Origin: Kryptolebias marmoratus
Taxonomy: Eukaryota > Chordata > Actinopteri > Cyprinodontiformes > Rivulidae
Direction: 5' to 3'
DNA: 64,000 bases
Assembly (NCBI RefSeq): GCF_001649575.2
Contig: NC_051433.1
Location: forward strand, 27,940,957 to 28,004,956
Of the stretch, positions 25,340 to 38,300 are shown piece by piece. The stretch's first letter is position 1, and every line of letters starts with the position of its first letter. A model generated the notes under the pieces. It did no database searches. It was not told the DNA's origin and was given only the letters and a program-made list of their open reading frames with translations. The position numbers and the translations under genes were made by a program.

Positions 25340-26870
25340 AAGCCAACTCTAACTATAGGATTGATCAAAAAGAAAAGTCTTAAAAGTAAACAGGGTGTCA
25401 GCCTCACAGACAGAAACTGGAAGTTGGTTAAGAAAGAGAGGAGCCTGATAACCGAAAGCTCTGCCTCCTGTTCTACTTTTAGAAACTCTAGGAACCAAAA
25501 GTAAACCTGCAGTCTGAGGGCGAAGTGCTCTGTTAGGAAAATAAGTAACGATAAGATCTTTATTATAAGATATAGCTTGGATGTTCAGAGCTTTATATGT
25601 TAGAAGTAAGATTTTAAATTCTATTCTGAATTTGACAGGGAGACAATGAAGAGAAGCTAAAACTGGAGAAATATGATCTCTCCTTCTAACTCTCATCAGA
25701 ACTCTGGCAGCAACATTTTGTGTCAACTAAAGCCTTTTTAAAGAGTTTTTTTTAAAACACAAAGAATAAAGAATTACAATACACAATAAATGCATGAACC
25801 AGTACTGACAATGCAAACAAGAATCTTACACCATTTTATAGGGACTGAATGTCCAGTAGCAGCAAACCCTCAATCCCATACTGAGGAACACGGTTGAATG
25901 CCTTCTCCATGCCTCTCCTTGCCTCAGCAACATTCAGGGCTGACATTCCATGTCCCAAGAGCCAGCTATGGTAAGCTTGGGTCAGATTTCACTTTATCAC
26001 AGTATTAGTGGCCTTATGACTGATTCTGTTTTTTAAACAGATTTTTCTGCTTCATGTTAATCAACAAGGTTTCTTTTGAAAAATTTGAGTGGCTGACATG
26101 ACCGGAGACTATTTCAAAATGTAATTATAATTTTAATAAACTTCATCCTGTCATCTGTCAGAACTTTCAGACACACAAACAGGTCTTAATCCCTTCCCAT
26201 TCACTGGAATTCCAACAGTAAGATATCTTTTGTCTCTTCTTTTAATTGATGCAGACATTAAAAAAAAAAAAAAATTCTCACATTCACCTGTTGGCATATG
26301 TTCTGAATAAACAGATTTGGAACAATACTCAGCAAATCCACTGAAGCGAACACTAAATGTCCTGCTCAGAACCAGTGGCACGAGCATGGGTTTCCCACCT
26401 TTACTGTTTTCAGTCAGACAGTAAGTCTATGATTTAAAGTGACACCTCCTTCAGATGGCAAACTTTTCCTCCAAAAAACAAAGATAAACTCTTCCTTCTT
26501 TACTTATCATCACTTCTATTCAGCACCAGCTGACCGATAAGGAGTGCTGCTTGGAGTGACAGTGATGGGTCAAAAACAACTCCTAAGTTAACTTAGGTTA
26601 GTCTTGACAGCTGAGTGGAAATAGACAGTTTGTTGCTGGATTTGTTGAACCATGCTGTCAGGGTCAATGATCAGACTCTCTGCCTTATTAGAGTTTACCT
26701 GAAGGAAGCTGTTTTTCAACCAATTTTTTGTTTCTGACAGGGAAATAATTCTGACATTTTTACAAACTCTGAGTTCCTAAAACAGCAGTACAGCTGGATG
26801 TCATCTGTGTAAAAGTGGTGGAAGTTACTGAATTTATCACTAATCTGTCCAAGAGGGAGGATGTTTTGTC
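25340..26870 (-). mobile_element. L2/CR1-type LINE, truncated and interrupted
   Basis: At 25349-25726 an open - strand frame of 125 codons reads MTQNVAARVLMRVRRRDHIS, LASLHCLPVKFRIEFKILLL and GGRAFGYQAPLFLNQLPVSV, the C-terminal end of fish L2-type reverse transcriptases. At 26520-26830 the same strand gives the earlier YTDDIQLYCCF (the RT (F/Y)xDD box) in degenerate frame. About 0.8 kb of unrelated sequence lies between. Confidence 0.8.
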
Positions 26871-28840
26871 CTTTGTATGACATGAAAACTGAATTGAATT
26901 TTTTTAGTTTATTATGCGCTTTTGTATATAGCTATCTTGTTTAATATTGTTTTATTTTCATGAATTTTAGAGCTTTGACATAAGAAAACCTTGACCATCA
27001 TGTAACATTTTTTGAAAACTTACAGAAAATGTTTATTCACATAAAATATTACTTATAAAACTACAATTAACTTTGTAAGTTGTTCATAGAAAATGGCTGT
27101 TCAGTTTGAAAATTTGATCCTGAAAAAATATGGAGTTTAAGAATGAAAACTGTGTGCTGTAGATCTTAAATTCTGTATATCTGTTGTAGCTTGGTTTATG
27201 CTCCAAAGATACAATCAGGTCAATGTAATGAAACAACACTCAGTCCCAATGAAACAAATTAGCAAAATTTATTTTTTTTCTACAGTTACAGTTTTATTTG
27301 TTATTCAATATTCAACATGATTCATCTTATAGAAAAATAACAGCTTTTCCAGGACTTTAAAAACTGATTATCAGAAAGCCTCATAAGAAAATGTAAAACT
27401 GAATAAAAAACAACATTTATAACAGATAAATACAACAGCAGTGTCCTCCTGGGTTAAATTGTTGGTTGCTTCAGATAAATGTTTCACAGCAAAAAAAGTT
27501 TTTCCAACAAAAATGAGTTGGTTTTGTACGCCCAATGCTGCCTAACAAGGTGGTTGGAAAGCAAATAAAGCATCCACTAATTGTCACACAAACACTCTAT
27601 TAAAACACATGAAACATCATTGATACAACCAGTTTATTGTTTCTTTAAAAAAAAAACTGAAAACATAGAGAAATGTACACCTTTAAATTACACAAACTCT
27701 TATAAACAAAATAAAGTATTTTTCTGTATTTACATCAGCAAAGGTAATGACAGCAGACTCCTCAGTATCTGACCAAAGGAAGAGAAAATCTGACGTCTGT
27801 CTCTGTACATCAAACCAGCCAGTTTAGGATGAACCCCCACTTCAATCACTGACTGAAATCTGCTCATTTTAAATTGTCCATTTTGCTTTAAGCTAATGGT
27901 GGATTGACCCCAGATTTTATTTATGCAAAAAAAGTTTTTTTTTTTATTGTCTGGTCAGCAGGTTTTCTGAACAATGGGAATAAAATTCACCAAAACCGTG
28001 AACCATGAAACTCAGCAAAATTGCTCCTGTTCTACTTTTTACTTTTCTCACACACAAAAAACCCAAGACAAAAAACAAACTGATGCTAACATTGCTAACA
28101 ATAAGAAAGTAATATGTTTTCCTCTGAGCTTAATATATTCAATTCCATCATATAATCTTACTGACTGACTTTGGGATGCTGTCTCCCATAAACTTCAGTT
28201 AAAAAGTTACAAGCAAAAAGCAACAGCTAGCTAATGTCTTCAACAAAAATGTTTATTGTTTAAAATATACAAATTTCTTATCCCCCAAATTTTTACATTA
28301 TAATTTACATAATTTAAATGAGTTACTGTTAAACTTTAATTCCTAACATGATTTTTGAAAGGCAAAGCCAATCGTGTTAATCCTGCTAATACCTTAGCAG
28401 GACTAGCATAGAGCTGTTAACCAAGCTAAAGCTAGTATCTCACTGGCTGTGAGTGTAGGGGACTAGTTGGAGGCACTAAATTATGAGAAAATATCAATAA
28501 CAACAACAAATACATCTCCAAGTGCCCATGACTTACAGAAACTAAATTGAAAGGAAAATGGATCCTAGACATCTGAAACAACTATTATGAGAAAAAAATA
28601 TGTCACACAATTATTTTTAAAACATGTTCGAAATTGAAGTGACACAAGCAATACCCTGGAGCTCAGGTGTGGAAACTGAGAAACCCAGCTAATGTTTCTA
28701 GACTATTTAGAATTTCTCTTGTGAATGCTGTTCACATAATGTTGAGAAACAGTTGCAGCCTTATCAGATCTTGTCTTAACAGAGCTAAGTCTGATTTCAG
28801 ACCAAACTGTCTCCTAGTAATTCATTTCCAGCTTCAATTT
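26870..28840. other. AT-rich intergenic stretch
   Basis: Long A- and T-rich runs, no recognised gene or transposon. Nothing conserved-looking was noticed. Confidence 0.5.
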
Positions 28841-28843
28841 ACT

Positions 28844-29036
28844 CAGTGGTGTCCATCCCTGATCCTGGAGGGCCTCTATCCTGCATGTTTTAGATGTTTC
28901 TCTGCTCTTCAGCAGATCTTCAAGTTCTGCAGAAGCTTGTTAATCACTCGGTCATTCAAATCGGGTGTGTCACAGCAGAGAAACACTTAAAACAAGCAGG
29001 ATAGTGGACCTCCAGGACCAGGGTTGAACACCACTG
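28844..29036. mobile_element. Palindromic hAT-like MITE
   Basis: The left end CAGTGGTGTCCATCCCTGAT pairs with the right end CAGGGTTGAACACCACTG inverted, about 28 bp imperfect. Flanking octamers AATTTACT and AACTAACT match at 6 of 8. A related copy is at 41730-41905. Confidence 0.7.
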
Positions 29037-29479
29037 AACTAACTACATGAAATGAACAAATTTTAAATCTAACAAAGGTTAAATTTCTAAAGTTAGTATC
29101 TCACTGGGTGCAACTATTGGAGACAAGTTGGTGAACAGCACTGCCAAGGGAGTCTCCAAAAAGTCTCAAAACATTTGTGGGGGTTGCAGAGTTGTCACAG
29201 GTGTTTCAAGGACATCCCAAGTTAGTTTTAGTAATTCCAGACCACTAAAGCTATAATTTACACTTGCATGGAGCTCTCCTCATGACAGAAAACATCTGTG
29301 GTTACAGCCTTCACTGTCCTATTCTAAAAACCACACTGATAACAAATTATGTTTATGAGAAAACTGGTTTAAATCTGACTATTATCATTTCAAAAGTGTA
29401 CTCCACTAGATTAAACCATGAACATCAGTGTGGCTGCTAAGATGGGTATAATGTGGGCAGGGGTGGCAACAAAATAATG

Positions 29480-29633
29480 TGCCCAGCTATTCAGTGAGAT
29501 TGTATCTGAAAATTTTCTTGCAATTTTAAGTCGCCAACTAGCTGCAGCCCAATAAGATACTATGACCCTAACTCACTTGATCAATAAGAATAATACTATT
29601 ATTAGCTAAAATATCTGAATAAGTGCTTTTTTA

Positions 29634-29670
<37 letters not shown>

Positions 29671-29960
29671 ACACACCCACATTAATTCCACTTTGTTTAA
29701 ATGTTTGTGATTCCTACAGATTGTACAAGGCCACGTGCCAGCCTGCATGCTGTGCCAGCTGCTTCCTATGTGAAAGGGGCCTAATGCAATATTGACATCT
29801 GCAGTTTATAAAATAAACTTCAGTAAACTTGTGGAGATTGAAGCCGTTTCAAGATGGCAGTGATTCATTTTGGTTGTGTTCTGACTAGCTGTTAGCTCTT
29901 CAGTGCTATTAGAGTTAAACTCCAATTCTCCAAACTGATACTGTTCAAAGAACCATCTGC
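29480..29960 (+). repeat. Dispersed repeat family R, copy 2
   Basis: It includes GCTGCAGCCCAATAAGATAC near 29540 and TTCTCCAAACTGATACTGTT near 29925, both matched in 48690-48960. A dinucleotide repeat lies inside it. Confidence 0.55.
29637..29668. repeat. (TA)n microsatellite
   Basis: About 16 TA units followed by a short CA run. Confidence 0.95.
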
Positions 29961-30771
29961 AATAGGTGAGACATTAATTATTTATAACTTTTATACAGAA
30001 ACCCACATTAAAATAGCCTATTTTTATAAATCATAGGTAGTTCAGGGAGAACTTTGGTAACTGTATTCCCAGCATGACCAGAATTAGATTTTTATCATTT
30101 TGAATAATGTGACCATATTTCATATTCACATTTTCTCTAGTTCCATATCAATCAGATCCACCACTAGAAGCAGGAGGGTTTATTTACATTCTTCAGTTCC
30201 AAGGTAGAGTCTAAAATCCCTCCCTTTTTTACTATGTGTAGGACTATATTTGCACTCTGTTTGAACTGACGTCAACTCTAGTGGTAATAAGTCACAGCAT
30301 GTGAACTTTTTTAGTGCAAATTCCATGTTGAATATCTGCAAACCATTGTTACTGCTCACTACAGAGAACCTATGATACAAAATGTAGAAAAAGGAGGGAT
30401 CTTGGACACAATCGCATGGATCTGCAAAAATTCTACTTTGTTTTAGATGATCTGAACAGGAACTTAAAAGATGACAAAAAAATTCTTTAGCTTAATTAAA
30501 AAGAACACTTTTTAAGACATAAAAACACCCTTATATTAATTTGCAAGTAAAAAAAAAACAGCAGATAAGTGGATACAAAGATAAATTCAACACAACATTT
30601 AAAAAACACTTGAAGAAGTCTGAAAAATACACAATGGTGAGGTCAATCCACCATGTAGGGAGGGAACTAACAGTGTGATGTTGGAGGAGGGTTGGACTCC
30701 TGAGTTTCTGGGCTGCAACAGGGATTTAATGGGTACCATTTTGCTCAGAGAGAAAATCTGCTCTCTAAATA

Positions 30772-31230
30772 CATCTTTCCTTGAAGGAATGCATACAGCC
30801 TGCCATCTGTTATGCCTAGAACTACATAAATTTTATGAGAAATGATGTTATAGCCATTTTGGTCAAACTCAATGATAAATGATTTTATGTGTGATCTCTT
30901 TTGATATTGTGAGATGTGTTGCTCTCAGAGTATGTGTTGGTAATGACTTTCAACTATTACCACACCAAATATTAGCTCATTATATGTAAAACTAACTGAG
31001 CTATAGCCATTCTTGTGTTTGTTTAGATGTGGCGGCTATCTTGAATGGAGTTGACTCTAAAAGTTAATCAGTTGTAGATGTACATCCAATCATTCCTTTT
31101 TGGGAGTTTTGTAGGAATCTGTCTAGTGGTTCATGAAATATTTTGCTAACACTACAGACAAACACACACACACACACACACACACAGACACAGGCAAAAA
31201 CACAATTGTCCTTTCACCCTTAAGCAACAA
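30772..31230 (+). repeat. Family S, copy C
   Basis: The left palindrome remnant CCTTGAAGGAATGC is at its start. Then come TATAGCCATTTTGGTCAAAC, GGCGGCTATCTTGAATGG and GTTGTAGATGTACATCC, ending after an (AC)n run at 31155-31186 and CAGACACAGGCAAAAACA. Single-module copy. It may fall within the sox13 3' UTR. Confidence 0.65.
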
Positions 31231-32044
31231 AGATCAAATTAATGCAACATACCAAACTGACTGCTTTAAAGCTAAACATTTCCCTGAATGTAGCTAAATG
31301 TTTCTCAGTTCACCACCCGCATACCTTTTGCCACAATCTAAAACCAGATGATGTTGTAGTTGTGGTTTGACGAAAGTGCAACAAGCCAAACCTCAAACAG
31401 TGAAGCAGAAAACCGAATGAAAATGTTTATGACATTAAAATGTTGCTATGTAATTGTGATGGTAAAACTGTTGACAAAACAGCGTGCAAGCAACGCTGGA
31501 ACTAAAGTAAGCTCTATAAGTGTTTCATCTCATGTCGATAAATGGAATAGCTCATGTTAGAGTAAGAATTCCAGTTACAGACACTTTCAGTACAAATATA
31601 CTGAAACTTTTCAACTTTTGCAAAAAACAGCCTTTTCCACAAGGGGGCAGTGCTAACCATCTGATTCCAAACACAGCATCTCCTGCTGGGGTTCCTCAGC
31701 TGCCTCACAGGTAAAAAACAAGGTTATCTAACTTTATGGTTACTTTTAGAGTTTTCCCCAATGGTTTTGTTTCTGTGTAGAGCCTATTGTATGCCAAAAG
31801 TCAACATGACAGGAAATCAAGAAGCATAAGGGATTAAAAGATAAAACTTCAACGTTCTAACACAAAGGATGTGATGACATGATAACCAGAAAGGGGAAAT
31901 GATATGAGCTTATGGAGATTAAGCTCATTCACATGTTTTCATTTGCCCAGCCTTATAGTTTGTTAGCTCTGACCGCCATTCAGCCAGGAGCACATCTCAA
32001 GCCCCGCTGCCCCCCACCTCTACCCCCTACTTCCACCTGCCACT

Positions 32045-32330
32045 TCAGTCTGTCAGGAGGACCAGCTCCCCCTCGCTCCTCTCTCCCACATCACTTTCTT
32101 CTCCTTCGCTGTACGGGGGTCGTGCTCTCTTTCGTTCCCTCTCTCTGTCCCTGGGCTGAGAGGTGGGAGTGACCTGGCCCTCGGCTCTGCGTGTGGTGGG
32201 CGGGACTTGTGGCAGATAGTGCTCCAACAGCGCAGGGTGAAAGGGCATGTTTGGGACAGAGACTGAGCCTCCACTGCCTGGGTACTGGCCATCACTCTGT
32301 GAGTAATGGATCTGTGGTGGCTCTGTTTGA
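32045..32330 (-). CDS. sox13: sox13 last coding exon with stop
   Basis: Acceptor CTTTTCAG. It encodes [20 protein letters not shown], the segment [15 protein letters not shown] and an Arg-rich, then acidic, tail ending [17 protein letters not shown] and the GELV(V/L)LTD end are SOX13 hallmarks. A 3' UTR should follow below 32045; its end was not located. Confidence 0.95.
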
Positions 32331-35300
32331 CTGAAAAGACATGAAGTAACATTTACCATTTACTATCTGGTTGTTACACTTAACTACACAACTACAATAA
32401 ATGATTTACACCCATAGTCCTTGGTGCAGAAAGGGCTAAAGGGCTGTTTTAAATGTAAGTCTTATAACTCCGTGTTAATATTATGCAGATCCCTCCTTGT
32501 CCCTCTCTGCTGTGCTTCAGCTGTACCGCCATGTAAAAAAGCCTGTCATGTACTGTACATACAGGTATGTAACCATGGCAACAGTAAAAGCACCAGTGAT
32601 TGAAATCAGTTAGAGATTTTTCCTGAAACACTGACTGTGGCCCAGTGAATTCTTCAAAACGCATTCAAAAAGGTAATTAAAGACATTATTTGCTTTTAGA
32701 GCAAACAGTTCTAAGGACTCTAGGAGATGATAAGGACTGTTAGTCCCATTATGGAGTGGTTATAAAGACGTACATGTTTGCCTTCGCACCAGCAGGGGAA
32801 CTCTGGGCCAACTGTCAGAACGGCCAAGGGTCTTTCATGTAGTTTTTAAAACTGTTAGATAGAGTGCTACAAAAACAGTCAGAAGGAGGACATCTACGAG
32901 CCAATACTCATACAACGGATCAGTGTACTTTGTGCAGAACATGTTCACAGAAAGTAAGAAGCTTCTCCTATAGCAGTGAGAGTACAGTTTGGTAGGTACT
33001 GGATAAGTGATCACGTTGCTCTGCCAATCAAGATGCAATTGCAGTATGTGAACACTTGGGCCTGCGTATGTCCTGTGTCTTCACAGGGGCAAAAACACAA
33101 CCAACACAACATCGTAAGAAGTCTCACTAGCAATTTCTTTTTATGAGAAGGCTGAAGTATGCTGGCCTAAATTAAAATAAACTAAAACGTAAAGTAAACC
33201 TAAGCTTAAACTTAAACAAAACTAAACCTAAATGAACTTTAGTTTAGTTCAAATTTAAGTAACTCATTTCTGGTTAAATAAAGGTTATGATGATAAAGAA
33301 AGTTTGTTTATTAACTATACTAAACTAAACTAAAACAGACCAAAAGTAAAACTAATCTTAAACAAAACTAAATTGAATTCAACTAAACTAAAATAAATTT
33401 GTACTAAACTCAACCTTTGTTTGGGCACATCTGAACAGGATGGGCTTAACCAATTTATTACATATTTTATGCATAAAATGCAGGTAAATGGCTCCAACTG
33501 ATCCTAACTAAACTGAGATGTTAGAAAACAGCCAGATTTTTAAAACTCATCAAACTGGTAGTCATGTACCAGAAGACCTGGAGTCAGTTAGACAGTACAA
33601 GGCTCAGTTGTCCTCCAACAACTGTTTAAATTTCTGTCTGCTTCAGATTAACGAGATAAAGCTGTTATGAAAAATGATTTTAATTGCAGAGGACTGGCTG
33701 AAAACCAGCCCAGCTGGGATTTTTTATACTCGTCTTTGTTTGTCTTAAAGAATAATAAAAAACTTGGAGGGCTACAGGCTCTGGATTTGTGTTATTTTCT
33801 TTCTTAAGTGTGTGAAACATGTTGGCCTCCATGTTTGTTTTTTTGTTTTGTTTTTTGATCTACCTGTGTGTGTAGGTCGCTCTCTGCTCTTGTCTGCGGC
33901 TCTTCATCATGGCTTTGTACTCGCCCACCCTCAGCCTCCGTCCCTCCACAATGCAGGTACGTTTAGGTCGGGGCTTGTATTTGTAGTCTGGATAGCGCTC
34001 CAGATGCTGCCTGCTCAACCTTGCCTGCTCTTCATAGTACGGCTGCTTCTCTTGGTTGGACATTGCCTTCCACTTAGAGCCTGGGAGCGAAGAGAAACTA
34101 CGATTAAAGGGATAGTCTGGTGATTTTTTTTAAGTGATGTTCTGTCACATAGTTATCAATAGTCATCAGCTGTGGCATCAGTCATAGAGCGCAAAGTTTG
34201 AAGAAAGAAACAATAGTCTTCTATCAGGCTTCCTCTGCAAGCTCAGTGCCATCAATATATAACAGTCAAAAACGTATTTGTGTAGTAACACAGACGTAGT
34301 TCAGTCAAGACAGCAACAAACTAAACAAACTGTCATTTAAAAGTGTGGAGGTTTAAAATTAGCTAATGCAATGTTTTTCACATTGGTATGATGTTTTTGA
34401 GAAAGAGTTGTTTTATAAACTTGAAAAACAATATAAACCAGGCTCTTGTTTGGTTAGCGATTAGTCTACCCTGGACGAAGACTTCTGCCCTTTTCCCATC
34501 CTCTGTGACTGATGTCTTGTCTGATAAGATATTGATAAGTGTTTGACAGAACATCAATTTTAAAATGACCAGACCACCCCTTAAGAAAAAAAGTTTAGAT
34601 TAGATTGTTTTATTATTGAGCCTATATGTTGTGCTGAACTGACCCAGGATTTTGCTAATAGAGGAGTTGTGCATGTCGGGGAAGGCCTGCAAAATTCTCC
34701 TGCGTTCATCCTTGGCCCACACCATGAAGGCGTTCATAGGTCTCTTTATGTGGCCGGAGGAGGAGGTGGGCCGGGTGTCAGCGTAGCTGCCTGGGACAGA
34801 GACAGGAAGGGCACCTGTGGGACAAAGATTTATAGGGTTTAATTTGTTTTAGATGTTTTACATTTACTGCGTTCATTTCAAACTGATTAATATCACCCAC
34901 CACCGAAAGGTGAAAGGCAGGTGATATTGTTTTTAACTGTGTATGTGTGTGCGTTTATATCTCGATGTGTCTGTTTGTGAACAAAACAGCTCATGAACCA
35001 CTGGAGGAATTTATTGAAACCTGCAGAAAGTAGTCAGCAGATGTACATCTCCAACTGATTAGCTTTTGGAGCCAACCCAATTCAAGATGGCCAAGTGATG
35101 TTGGAAAATACAAAAATTGCTATTAAAATTTGACGTGGTTGTAGCTGAGAGTCATTTCGACCACATACTCTAAGCATTACACAATGAACATCTTTGAATA
35201 AAAACTTGGCATTAACTGTTACTCAATCCTGTTTATCTGTTAGCAAAATATGCCATGAATCACTAGATGAATTTTAATAAAACTCTCAGAAAGTAATCAA

Positions 35301-38300
35301 TGGGTGTACATCTAGAGCTGAAATACTTAGCAAAGATTTGGTGTGACAGTAGCAGAAAAACATTTTCAATACATCCTGTAAGCACTAACAAACTGCGCAA
35401 GATTTCTCTGAGGCCTTCGCAAGTCATTTCTGTTTGTGAAAAATTAATAATATACGTGTTCAACTTTGATATTAAAGCATTTACTGGCTTCCTAATAATT
35501 TAGTAAAGATAAAAATTAGGCCAGTCTGTTGGATATTTAATTGTGATGTAATAAATTTATTGTACAGTAATAAAGTCAGAGACCTTCATTTACTTCAGCT
35601 TTTCTTATTATTAATATTTTTTGCAAAGGTAAGTTCTGACTTTGATTTCTTATGTCATGACTGGTGATACAGTAATCTGTAATATTAGTGCAAAACTGCC
35701 TTTTATTTTAACTGTCCTCGTCAACATACTTCAAATGTGTTAACATGTTAAGTTGTCAGAGAAAGAAACTGTTTGTGGCTGGACTTTCGATTAGTGAAAC
35801 AACTAAAAAATTACCAGCGCAAACCTTAAAAATTAATAAAGATGGACAAAGTTTCTCCGTTTTCGATTCTTGTTGAAGATTGAAGCCAAAATGTCCCTTT
35901 TTTGGGTGCTGCCATGTTTTATTTTTGAGCCACAGACTGGGCACTTGAGATGTGGGACTGTATCCTCGATATGAACGTCCTGCCTACACACCCTCCCAAC
36001 TCGTTAACAGCAGCAAGGTAAGACCTGAGTGAATCAACAAAAATCAGCACCTGAAAAAAATGATCTGATGTATATTTTAATTTTATTTTTTTATGAAGGG
36101 GTGAGACTTAAGCCAGCCTCTATGGGACGCTCATCCATGGTGGTTTCAACTTCCAGCTTCCAGTTGTCTCTTTAGTTAGAGTAACACAAATTGATTGATC
36201 TGTTTTGCTCCTTGAATTAAAAATATCATTCTGTTGTGGAAATTTTATTCACACATTAAATTGGACAGGAAAACTGTTAAAACTTTTTTTTTCTGTTGTG
36301 GTTATGAATATAAACATTGTTTATTAACAACAATGTTCATGTTCTTTTTGGTCAAAGCTACAAAGAGCCAATTTGAAATAAACAAAGAGGATGCAGTCCT
36401 CCGGTCTGGGTAGACCTACCCTCTGAGTCACTGCTGAGGTGGTCCTCAGTGGACGGCAGGCCATGTCTTTCTTCACCCCGCTCGCAGTGAGAAATCCTTT
36501 CACCGCATAGGGAACTTTTATATTCCTGCAGACATACAGACAGACCGATGAAGTCATACATGGAGTAAAGTCAAAAAACTATTTGCACCAAATATTTTGA
36601 ATATTTGCTATATTTTTGCTGTGAAACAATGAGCCGGTGTTCAGAGTGAGCTGAAGACACAGTGCTATTTAAGGTAGGTAGGTAGGTACATTTATTTATA
36701 TAGCACTTTTCAGCACAAGGCAACTCAAAGTGCTTAAGGTAAAGACATGGTATGCTCACGGTATCAGTGTGGTGCAGTAAATGCAAAGACAGGAAATTAA
36801 AACACTACAGAGACAGAAGAATGGTGTTTATTGTTGCGAAAGATGAAAAATGACAATCTGAATTTGCAAGCCTACCACAACATAGATGTATAATCTATCA
36901 TACATTTTGGTACTGTGAAATGTCAACTTAGTGGTCAGAAGTGTAATACCAAAATAAGTCCGGCAACAGTTCTGGTGCTAATACAGCAGCACAGAAGAGA
37001 CAGAACAGGACTACAGAGGAGGACGGCCACCATCTACAGTCTGAGTGTGGACAAAGAGGGAAGGCAGGTGGCTCAGTCAACACCACATGGAGGCCTTTGT
37101 GGTATTGTGAAACTGCAACAGCTGTTGCCCAGGACGAGGTTGAGAACTGAAGCTTCAGGCATGTCAAAGAATGAAAACCAAGACCAGAATAGAAGACTTT
37201 TTAAAAAAACAAAAAAAACAAAACAAGAACCTGGTCATAAAATAAACAGCTTTCTGCTCTAAAGTTCCTGAAAAAAGAAAAGCTGATCAATTTTGAAGTG
37301 ATGTTCTGTCAAATACTTATAAATAGCATCTTATGAACTGTGGCATCAGTCAAAGAGCACACAGTATGGAGACAAGGTCCAGGAGAGTAGACAGGAATAT
37401 AGGGAGATGCAACATAGGACAAAGAGGGAGGTAGCAAAGGCAAAACAGGAGGTGTGTGATGAGTTGTACAAGAGGCTGAACACTAAGGAGGGAGAGAAGG
37501 ACTTGTATTGACTGGCAAGACAGAGGGACCAGGCTGGAAAGGATGTGCAGCAGGTTAGGCTTGTTAAAGGTAGAAACGATAATGTTCTAACAAGGGAGGA
37601 GAGTGTGATGGGAAGATGGAAGGAGTACTTTAAGAAGCCGATGAATGAAGAAAATGAAAGGGAATAAAAAATAGAGCTCATAGAACCTGTGGATCAGGAA
37701 GTGGAAAAGATTAGTAAGGATGAAGTTTGAAAAGCTTTGAAGAGGATGAAGAAGGGGAAGGCAGTTGGACTTGATTAGACTAGACTTGATTATTCAATGG
37801 TTATTGATTATTCACTCAAAAATACCTGAGGAACAGAGAAGTGTGCTGGTGCAAATGTTTAAGAACAAGGGTGATGAACAGAGTTGTAGCAACTACAGTT
37901 GCAGAGAAGTATGTTAGACTGGTACAGGACATGTATGAGGACAGCAGGACAGTGGTGAGGTGTGCTGCAGGAGTGACAGATAGCTTCAATGTGGAGGTGG
38001 GACTGCATCAAGGATCGGCTCTGAGCCCTTCTTGTTTGCTCTGGTGATGGACAGACTAACAGATGAGTTCAGGTAGGAATCCCTGTGGACATTGATGTTG
38101 TTTGCAGATGACATTGTGATCTGTGGTGAGAGCAGGAAACAGGTGGAAGAGAACTTGCAGAGGTGGAGGTATGCACATGAAAGCATAATTACATTATTAA
38201 TATGCCCACTTTAGATCTGCTTAATCTGTCTCTAATGACTAGTTATGTACCACAGAGCTTGAAGGTTGCTGTAATTAAACCTTTACCTTAATTCAGGAGC

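Noticed and set aside
32053..32359. Second open frame on the - strand and a + strand frame (31912-32172) over the last sox13 exon
   Set aside because: They are other-frame shadows of the exon; only the frame ending GELVLLTD matches SOX13 and has the right splice phase.
33864..34814. Calling the SoxD gene sox5 or sox6
   Set aside because: The segment after the HMG box ([15 protein letters not shown]) and the GELVLLTD tail fit SOX13, and the linker lacks SOX5/6-specific sequence.
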